DNA from: an uncultured Clostridia bacterium
GTDB taxonomy: Bacteria > Bacillota > Clostridia > Christensenellales > UBA1242
Reading direction: 5' to 3'
DNA length: 41,733 bases
Assembly: GCA_944383355.1 (NCBI GenBank)
Contig: CALWPF010000013.1
Coordinates: 1 to 41,733, forward strand
Below are positions 35,685 to 41,733 of the stretch, one piece after another. The translations under genes and the position numbers were made by a program. Below the pieces are notes generated by a model. The model had not been told where the DNA came from. It saw nothing but the letters and a program-made list of their open reading frames with translations, and searched no databases. Position 1 is the stretch's first letter; every line of letters starts with the position of its first letter.

Positions 35685-37184
35685 ATGATAACAGGACAAT
35701 TAAAAAATAAAATAGATTCAATTTGGGATACATTTTTCGCTGCTGGTATCACCACACCATTAACAGTTGTTGAGCAAATTACATACTTGTTGTTTATCAA
35801 ATTGTTAGATGACAACCAAATTAAAAAAGAAGCATCAGCCAATATTTTTGGAACAACTGTTAAAAATGCCATATTTAAAGATGGAAATTGGCACAACCCT
35901 GAAACAGAAAAAGATGTGCCTTACAAAAATCTTCGTTGGAGTGTATTCAAAAATCTTGACACTCGTGAAATGTATAATTTGATGAGAAATGATGTATTTG
36001 TTTTTATCAAAAACATCAACACAGGTAAAGATTCTTCATATAGCAAATTTATGCAAAACGCAATCTTTATGATTCCAAACGAAAGAACCCTTGCGAGAGT
36101 TGTTGAGGGCATTAACGGACTTGATTTGAACGATAAAGATGCTATGGGAGATGTTTATGAATATATCCTTGGCAAAATGGCAAGTTCAGGAATAAACGGA
36201 CAATTTAGAACGCCAAGACACATTATAAGAATGATGGTTGAATTGATGCAACCTACATTAAAAGATGTTATTTGCGACCCAGCAATGGGTTCTGCAGGCT
36301 TTATTGTAGAAAGTGCAAAATATGTCAGCGAACACTATGAAAATGAATTATTAAAGCAAGAAAATCAAGAAAAATATGCAAATAGTATGTTTTATGGTTT
36401 TGATACCGACCAAACAATGCTTCGTATTGGTGCAATGAACTTAATGTTGCACGGAGTTGAAAATCCTAACATTGCGCAAAGAGATTCTCTTTCAGAAGAT
36501 AATACCGACAAAGATAAATATACAATGGTTTTAGCAAATCCACCATTTGCTGGAAGCCTTGAATATGCCGATGTTTCAAAAGACATTCTTGCTCTTACAA
36601 GAACCAAAAAGACTGAGATTCTATTCTTAAGTTTGTTTACTAGAATATTAAAAATCGGTGGAAGATGTGCTTCCATTGTTCCTGATGGAATTACAAACAA
36701 TACTAATGATTCAGCATATACAACAATCAGAAAGGAATTGGTAGAAAACCAAAAATTAGAGGCTGTGATATCAATGCCAAGTGGCGTATTCCAACCTTAT
36801 GCTGGAGTTTCTACTGCTATTCTTATCTTCACAAAAACAAATGCTGGTGGAACTGATAAAGTTTGGTTTTACAATATGAAAGCAGATGGTTATCAACTTT
36901 CAAAGAAAAGAACTCCAATAAAAGAAAATGATATTCCTGATATCATAAATCGTTTTAGAAATCTAGAAGCTGAAGAATCAAGAACAAGAAAAGATCAATC
37001 GTTCTTTGTTTCAAAGGAAGATATTGTTAAAAATAATTATGTTTTAAACATCAATGATTTCATGGAAACTGAGAAAAAAGAAATTGAGATAGAATCTCCT
37101 CAAGAAATCATGAAAGACATTGACAAATTAGATGAAGAATTAGCAACTCTTAAACAAGAATTAAAAAATTTGTTGGGGGTGTAA
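35685..37184 (+). CDS. hsdM: Type I restriction-modification methyltransferase subunit HsdM
   Basis: HsdM is the N6-adenine methyltransferase subunit of a type I system. The 499 residues show the N-terminal helical HsdM domain (LKNKIDSIWDTFFAAGITTP), the FRTPRHI segment (174-180), the S-adenosylmethionine motif DPAMGSAGF (198-206) and the catalytic motif NPPF (285-288). A coiled C-terminus contacts HsdS. AGGAG precedes the ATG. It is three bases before hsdS and shares the Fic promoter. Confidence 0.97.
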   Translation: MITGQLKNKIDSIWDTFFAAGITTPLTVVEQITYLLFIKLLDDNQIKKEASANIFGTTVKNAIFKDGNWHNPETEKDVPYKNLRWSVFKNLDTREMYNLMRNDVFVFIKNINTGKDSSYSKFMQNAIFMIPNERTLARVVEGINGLDLNDKDAMGDVYEYILGKMASSGINGQFRTPRHIIRMMVELMQPTLKDVICDPAMGSAGFIVESAKYVSEHYENELLKQENQEKYANSMFYGFDTDQTMLRIGAMNLMLHGVENPNIAQRDSLSEDNTDKDKYTMVLANPPFAGSLEYADVSKDILALTRTKKTEILFLSLFTRILKIGGRCASIVPDGITNNTNDSAYTTIRKELVENQKLEAVISMPSGVFQPYAGVSTAILIFTKTNAGGTDKVWFYNMKADGYQLSKKRTPIKENDIPDIINRFRNLEAEESRTRKDQSFFVSKEDIVKNNYVLNINDFMETEKKEIEIESPQEIMKDIDKLDEELATLKQELKNLLGV

Positions 37185-37187
37185 AAA

Positions 37188-38261
37188 ATGAAGATAAAAT
37201 TAGGCGAAGCACTAAAATATGAGCAACCAACAAAATACATAGTTGCTTCAGAGAAATACAATGATTCGTATGCTACCCCTGTTTTAACGGCAGGCAAATC
37301 GTTTATCCTTGGTTATACAAATGAAGAATCAGGAATTTATGATAATCTACCTGTTATTATATTTGATGATTTCACTACGGACATCAAATATGTAGATTTT
37401 CCGTTTAAAGTAAAATCTTCGGCAATGAAGATGTTGCAACCAGCAAATGAGAATTATAATCTTAAATTCTTTTACTACTTAATAAAATATATGAATTTTC
37501 AACCAACGAGTCATCAACGACATTGGATATCAAAATTTGCTGAAATGGAATTTGATATACCTGAAAGAGTAAAACAAGATCAAATCGTTGAGAAATTAGA
37601 TAAATTGGTTGAAATGCAGTCAAAAAAGACTACTCAACTAAAAAAATATGACGATCTAGTCAAATCACAATTTATCGAGATGTTTGAAAATGAAAAATTT
37701 GAAAATGTTAATCTTGAAAATGTTTGTACAAAGATAACTGATGGATCTCATAATCCACCAAAGGGAATTGATTTTTCAAACTATCCAATGCTAAGTTCAC
37801 AAAATATAAATCAACAAATTAATTTTAGCAATGTACGATATTTGAATGAAGCAGATTTTCTGAGAGAAAATAAAAGAACTCAAGTTGCAAAAGGAGATAT
37901 TTTGGTAACAATAGTTGGAACCATTGGAAGATCGGTTGTTGTTCAGGATGAAATAATTACACTTCAAAGAAGCGTTGCAGTTATCAAACCTAATAGCAAT
38001 ATGAATTCATATTATATAAATCAATACCTGAAATCTGAAACAGCACAAAAACAGTTTTCAAGAAAGGCTCATGGTTCTTCTCAAAAGGGGGTTTATCTCG
38101 GAGATCTTAAAAAATTGCAAATACCAACCCCACCAATCGAGCTACAAAATCAGTTTGCCGACTTCGTCAAACACATCGATAAATTAAAATTTACTATCAA
38201 ACAAAGCATTGAAAAATTAGAATTATGCTACAAATCTTTGATGAAACAGTATTTTGATTAG
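37188..38261 (+). CDS. hsdS: Type I specificity subunit HsdS
   Basis: HsdS recognises the two halves of the target site. The 357-residue protein has recognition domain 1 (about 1-125), a central conserved helix (VKQDQIVEKLDKLVEMQSKK, ending KSQFIEMF), recognition domain 2 (about 167-310, with ITDGSHNPPKG and GDILVTIVGTIGRS) and a C-terminal conserved helix (PPIELQNQFADFVKHIDKLK). It is shorter than many HsdS proteins, mainly in domain 1. The DNA encoding KSQFIEMF (repeat R1) and the one encoding the C-terminal helix (repeat R2) recur in the partial copy beyond the recombinase. Confidence 0.95.
   Translation: MKIKLGEALKYEQPTKYIVASEKYNDSYATPVLTAGKSFILGYTNEESGIYDNLPVIIFDDFTTDIKYVDFPFKVKSSAMKMLQPANENYNLKFFYYLIKYMNFQPTSHQRHWISKFAEMEFDIPERVKQDQIVEKLDKLVEMQSKKTTQLKKYDDLVKSQFIEMFENEKFENVNLENVCTKITDGSHNPPKGIDFSNYPMLSSQNINQQINFSNVRYLNEADFLRENKRTQVAKGDILVTIVGTIGRSVVVQDEIITLQRSVAVIKPNSNMNSYYINQYLKSETAQKQFSRKAHGSSQKGVYLGDLKKLQIPTPPIELQNQFADFVKHIDKLKFTIKQSIEKLELCYKSLMKQYFD
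37660..37686 (+). repeat. Direct repeat R1, copy a (in hsdS)
   Basis: This 27-base sequence is identical to 39319-39345 and encodes SQFIEMF in the same reading frame in both places. It lies exactly at the boundary between the central helix and recognition domain 2. Confidence 0.9.
38130..38192 (+). repeat. Direct repeat R2, copy a (end of hsdS)
   Basis: The 63 bases encode the conserved C-terminal helix and match 39819-39881 with five differences; the last 24 bases are identical. The lower identity compared with R1 suggests that R1, not R2, is the more recently exchanged site. Confidence 0.85.
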
Positions 38262-38325
38262 GCTCATCTAGAAAAATTCTTCAAAAAGTGCGATAATATC
38301 CCTGTTTATAAGGAGAAATATTATC

Positions 38326-39315
38326 ATGAAAGAAGAACTAATGACAAATATCGAGCAAGAAATGATGTCTGTGCTCGATAATGCACAAATGGAACAATTA
38401 AAAAGAGTACTAAAACATTGTTTTTATAATGTTAAAGTCACTTTTGAAGAACAAGACATCGAAAAAGAATTAAATAATAACAAATTATTGGACAGTTTTT
38501 TATCATCCAAGCATATTGAGGGTTGTTCAGCAAAATCATTAAAATATTACCGCTCAACAATAGAAAATATGTATAAAAGTGTTAAAAAACATGTAAAACA
38601 CATTACAACTGACGATTTACGAGAATATTTAGACATTTATCAGAAGAAAAATAATGCAAGTAAAGTCACAATTGACAATGTTAGGCGCATATTTTCAAGT
38701 TATTTTGCTTGGCTTGAGGATGAAGATTACATTATTAAGAGTCCTGTTAGGAGAATCCATAAAGTTAAAACAGGTAAATCAGTAAAAGAAACTTATACCG
38801 ATGAAATGCTTGAAATAATGCGTGATAGCTGTGAAAACATACGAGATTTAGCCATGATTGACCTGTTAGCATCAACAGGAATGCGTGTTGGAGAGTTGGT
38901 TACACTTGATATTACCGACATTGATTTTGACAATAGAGAGTGTGTTGTTTTTGGCAAAGGCGATAAAGAAAGACGAGTTTACTTTGATGCAAGGACAAAA
39001 ATACATCTTTCAAACTACATAAAAAGCCGAAAAGATGATAATCAGGCACTATTTGTTACTCTTCTCGCCCCTCACCAACGCTTAAAAATAAGTGGAGTTG
39101 AGATAAGATTGCGTGAATTAGGAAGAAAACTGAATATTCCAAAAGTTCACCCACATAAATTCAGAAGAACACTCGCTACAAGAGCAATTGACAAAGGAAT
39201 GCCAATAGAACAAGTCCAAAAATTGCTTGGTCATACAAAAATTGACACTACTTTGCAGTATGCAATGGTTGATGAAGCCAATGTTAAGCTTGCTCACAAG
39301 AAATATATTTGTTAG
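38326..39315 (+). CDS. Tyrosine recombinase (phage integrase family)
   Basis: This 329-residue enzyme belongs to the XerC/XerD-type recombinases. It has an N-terminal SAM-like core-binding domain (about 45-135) and the catalytic domain with Arg187 (TGMRVGEL), Lys211, His277/Arg280 (HPHKFRRT), His303 (LLGH) and the nucleophile Tyr312. All catalytic residues are present. It lies between a full and a partial hsdS on the same strand, 64 bases after the first. AAGGAG stands before the ATG. Its stop is four bases before the second R1 copy. Recombinases of this type next to hsdS genes usually switch specificity. Confidence 0.95.
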   Translation: MKEELMTNIEQEMMSVLDNAQMEQLKRVLKHCFYNVKVTFEEQDIEKELNNNKLLDSFLSSKHIEGCSAKSLKYYRSTIENMYKSVKKHVKHITTDDLREYLDIYQKKNNASKVTIDNVRRIFSSYFAWLEDEDYIIKSPVRRIHKVKTGKSVKETYTDEMLEIMRDSCENIRDLAMIDLLASTGMRVGELVTLDITDIDFDNRECVVFGKGDKERRVYFDARTKIHLSNYIKSRKDDNQALFVTLLAPHQRLKISGVEIRLRELGRKLNIPKVHPHKFRRTLATRAIDKGMPIEQVQKLLGHTKIDTTLQYAMVDEANVKLAHKKYIC

Positions 39316-39968
39316 GTTTCAAATCACAATTTATCGAGATGTTTGGAGATTTGAAAAACAATTCTAAAAACTTTGAATTAGCTACTATAAAAGATTATTT
39401 TCGTGTAGGCTCTAGCAAAAGGGTGTTTGAGAAAGATTGGACAAAATCAGGTGTTCCCTTTTATAGAGCTAGAGAAGTTGTTAAGTTATCTGAAAATGGC
39501 TTTGTAGATAATGAATTGTTTATATCCGAAAAAATGTATCAGGAGTATTCTATGAAGTATGGAAAACCTTGTGCTGACGATATAATTGTCACCGCAGTTG
39601 GAACTCTTGGTAAAACTTACATTGTTAAACCGAACGATAAATTTTACTATAAAGACGGAAATATAATTCTTCTTCATAAGATAAATGATATATCATCTAT
39701 TTATGTAAATTATCTTTACCAGACCGATTTTATAAAAGATCAAATAATTAAAACTGCTAATGTAATTACAGTAGGAACATATGCAATAAAAAATGCTCAA
39801 AATACACAAATAATAGTCCCACCAATTGAACTACAAAATCAATTTGCAGACTTCGTTAAACACATCGATAAATTAAAATTTCGTGAAACTATAACAAAAT
39901 TAAAAAATCTATGTTATAATATTTTTAATATTATACAATCCAAAAACTTAAGTGAGGTAAAAAAATGA
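39309..39968 (+). CDS. hsdS: Partial HsdS: alternative recognition-domain cassette
   Basis: This frame encodes an incomplete HsdS: repeat R1 (KSQFIEMF), one recognition domain (about 40-175, with GVPFYRAREVVKLSENG and DDIIVTAVGTLGKTYIV), repeat R2 (PPIELQNQFADFVKHIDKLKF) and a short tail. It lacks recognition domain 1 and the first helix. The TTG at 39309 is within the recombinase end and has no ribosome binding site, so it is probably silent as it stands. The frame of R1 agrees with that of the full hsdS, and its stop overlaps the hsdR start (ATGA), as if this were the original 3' end of an hsdS gene coupled to hsdR. Confidence 0.88.
   Translation: MLGFKSQFIEMFGDLKNNSKNFELATIKDYFRVGSSKRVFEKDWTKSGVPFYRAREVVKLSENGFVDNELFISEKMYQEYSMKYGKPCADDIIVTAVGTLGKTYIVKPNDKFYYKDGNIILLHKINDISSIYVNYLYQTDFIKDQIIKTANVITVGTYAIKNAQNTQIIVPPIELQNQFADFVKHIDKLKFRETITKLKNLCYNIFNIIQSKNLSEVKK
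39319..39345 (+). repeat. Direct repeat R1, copy b (start of partial hsdS)
   Basis: Identical over 27 bases to 37660-37686 and in the same orientation. It begins four bases after the recombinase stop codon, so the two R1 copies enclose recognition domain 2, the hsdS end and the whole recombinase gene. Confidence 0.9.
39819..39881 (+). repeat. Direct repeat R2, copy b
   Basis: Matches 38130-38192 at 58 of 63 positions and encodes the same C-terminal helix of HsdS. Confidence 0.85.
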
Positions 39969-41733
39969 CAAACTTTGAATATTTAAAAGAGTTAAAAGAT
40001 TTTAAAGAATTGTATGACTTTTGTGATACAAGTGAGTCTTTTGTTTTGTCACGACCTGATATTTCAGCAAGTTACAGCAGAAAAGCACTAGAATATCTTG
40101 TAAAAACAATTTACATGATAAAGCTTAACTATGTGCCACAAAATGCTACATTGTTTGAATTGGTTGACAACTATATGTTTGCCTCATTTGTTTCAGATAA
40201 AGAAACTATTGCCTCACTTCACTTTATCAGGAAAATAGGAAATAACGCAGTTCATAATGTAAAAACAACAAAAGCACAAGCACTTGCTTGTCTAGAAAAT
40301 TTACATTTCTTTGTTGGCGAAATATTGATAAGCCTTGGCGTTATAAAAGCCTATCCCCCTTTTAATAAGTCTTTGATTATCCCACAAAAAGAAACAAAGC
40401 CAACATCATTACCATCACAAAATGTTGTTATCAATCCTGATGATGTATCAAAATATAAAGATAAAATTAAAAGCGACACAGTTCTTCAAATTAAAAGAGC
40501 TATGCCTGAAGCTGAAACAAGAAAACTTTATATTGATTGCTGGTTGCAAGAAGCTGGTTGGGATGTTTTAACTATTGAAAACCAAAAACTTCCAGCAAAA
40601 GCAGGAATTGAAATTGAAGTTCACGGAATGCCAAACGATAAAGGTATTGGGTTCTGCGATTATGTTTTATTTGGCAGAGATGGAAAACCTCTTGCTGTCG
40701 TTGAAGCAAAGAAGAAAGATGTTAGCCCAATTAAAGGCGAAAATCAGGCTCAATTATATGCTAACTGTCTTGAAAAAGAATATGGCGTTAGACCTGTTGT
40801 TTATTACACAAATGGATATGAAACCAAGATCATTGATGGCTTAGGATATCCATCAAGAACAATATATGGCTTCCATACTATTGATGAACTTGAAGCCTTA
40901 GTTCAAAAGCAAGGAAAACGAGAAATAACAGACTTTAATGTTGATACCAACATAGCAGGCAGACCATACCAAATTATGGCAATTAGAAGCGTTTGTGACC
41001 ATTTTAACAAGATGAATCGTAAGGCTTTAATTGTTATGGCAACAGGTACAGGAAAAACAAGAGTTTCAATTGCTCTTGTAGATATTTTGAAAAGAAATAA
41101 CTTTATTAAAAATATTTTATTCCTTGCTGACCGTATTGAACTTGTAAATCAAGCAAAGAAAAACTTTGTTAAATTGATGCCATCTGAATCTGTTTGCGTT
41201 TTATCTGATAAATCAGCAAAGAAAGATTTGGATGCTAGACTTGTCTTCTCGACTTATCAAACAATTATTAACTACATAGATAACGATAAAAAGACATTTG
41301 GAATCGGCAGATTTGACCTGATTATTATTGATGAAGCACATAGATCAATCTTCAATAAATACAGGGCAATCTTCCACTATTTTGACAGCCTTTTGGTTGG
41401 TCTTACAGCAACACCTCGTAATGAAATTGACAAAAACACATATACAACGTTTGGACTTGATGATGGTATTCCAAACTTCCATTATGAGTTAGATGAAGCA
41501 GTTAAAGATAGATATTTAGTAAGCTACAATGTTTACGATAGAACTTCAGAAATAATGAAGCGTGGCTTCAAATATTCAGATTTATCGCCTGAAGAAATCG
41601 CTGAAATTGAAACTGAATACGCAATCACAATGGATGGCGAATATAACCTTGACTACGATGTTCTTGGAGAAGATAAACAAGTTTCAGGAAATCAATTATT
41701 TAAAAAGTTCTATAACCGTGACACAATTAAAAA
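39965..41733 (+). CDS. hsdR: Type I restriction subunit HsdR, 5' part (runs off window)
   Basis: HsdR provides ATP-driven translocation and DNA cleavage. The frame is open from the ATG (after GAGG, seven-base gap) to the end of the window, 589 codons. It has an N-terminal DUF4145-like helical region (about residues 40-110, RKALEYLVKTIYM then FIRKIGNNAVHN), and a PD-(D/E)xK-type nuclease with GFCDYVLFG and VVEAKKK near residues 225-248. The helicase motor follows: Walker A MATGTGKTR near 357-365, DEAH near 455 and TATPR as motif III. The start overlaps the partial hsdS stop (ATGA). The C-terminal part lies outside the window. Confidence 0.96.
   Translation, partial: MTNFEYLKELKDFKELYDFCDTSESFVLSRPDISASYSRKALEYLVKTIYMIKLNYVPQNATLFELVDNYMFASFVSDKETIASLHFIRKIGNNAVHNVKTTKAQALACLENLHFFVGEILISLGVIKAYPPFNKSLIIPQKETKPTSLPSQNVVINPDDVSKYKDKIKSDTVLQIKRAMPEAETRKLYIDCWLQEAGWDVLTIENQKLPAKAGIEIEVHGMPNDKGIGFCDYVLFGRDGKPLAVVEAKKKDVSPIKGENQAQLYANCLEKEYGVRPVVYYTNGYETKIIDGLGYPSRTIYGFHTIDELEALVQKQGKREITDFNVDTNIAGRPYQIMAIRSVCDHFNKMNRKALIVMATGTGKTRVSIALVDILKRNNFIKNILFLADRIELVNQAKKNFVKLMPSESVCVLSDKSAKKDLDARLVFSTYQTIINYIDNDKKTFGIGRFDLIIIDEAHRSIFNKYRAIFHYFDSLLVGLTATPRNEIDKNTYTTFGLDDGIPNFHYELDEAVKDRYLVSYNVYDRTSEIMKRGFKYSDLSPEEIAEIETEYAITMDGEYNLDYDVLGEDKQVSGNQLFKKFYNRDTIK

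Noticed and set aside
37188..39968. Inversion-type hsdS switching
   Set aside because: I searched by eye for reverse-complement copies of the R1 and R2 sequences and found none; both repeat pairs are in direct orientation.
40575..40844. Open frame of 89 codons inside the hsdR region
   Set aside because: It is out of frame with hsdR, whose own frame is open throughout and carries all the restriction-enzyme motifs.
33265..41733. Alternative genetic code with TGA read as Trp
   Set aside because: TGA is used as a plausible stop in comEC and the partial hsdS, and the ribosomal proteins use TGG for Trp, so the standard bacterial code applies.

Overview
The window comes from a low-GC, Gram-positive-type bacterium, most likely a member of class Clostridia and plausibly a gut lineage (inference). 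Support comes from the complete S10-spc-alpha ribosomal superoperon with a KOW-domain gene between map and infA, zinc-type uS14 and uS4, a bL17 with a long internal insertion, consensus sigma-A promoters, AGGAGG Shine-Dalgarno sites matching the CCTCC at the 16S 3' end, and TGA used as a stop. No species can be assigned from the sequence alone.

Layout. (1) 1-802: the 3' third of a 16S rRNA gene, followed by a terminator and not by a tRNA or 23S gene. (2) 1295-7199: two tandem paralogous genes for membrane-anchored surface proteins with GLUG motifs and InlB-type B-repeats; the first is split by one extra G in a run of seven. (3) 7263-8663 (-): an orphan HipA-like kinase-fold protein. (4) 8856-25619: one strong promoter and a long structured leader, then rpsJ to rplO, secY, adk, map, a KOW gene, infA, rpmJ, rpsM, rpsK, rpsD, rpoA and rplQ, all on the + strand. 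(5) 25628-26300: a decayed IS200-type element. (6) 26315-29861 (-): an MscS channel and a MacB/FtsX-type ABC transporter. (7) 30145-32862: a large lipoprotein and a membrane-anchored family 16 glycoside hydrolase. (8) 33071-33145 (-): tRNA-Glu(CTC). (9) 33265-34725: a ComEC protein that lacks its C-terminal part, broken where an accessory island starts. (10) 34722-41733: the island, an HTH-Fic gene followed by a type I restriction-modification locus in the order hsdM, hsdS, tyrosine recombinase, partial hsdS, hsdR; hsdR runs off the window.

Most notable. The hsdS-recombinase-hsdS' segment looks like a target-recognition-domain cassette system. A 27-bp perfect direct repeat sits just before the second recognition domain of the full hsdS and again at the start of the partial hsdS. 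Recombination between the two copies would remove a 1,659-bp circle carrying the recombinase and fuse the full gene in frame to the alternative domain, restoring a compact hsdM-hsdS-hsdR operon. Also unusual are an adenylate kinase whose AMP-side residues T31, R36 and R88 (E. coli numbering) are all replaced, a 16S gene apparently unlinked from 23S, Lys/Ala-rich tails on two proteins of the ribosomal exit-tunnel rim (uL22, uL24), and two genes whose promoters predict leaderless mRNAs.
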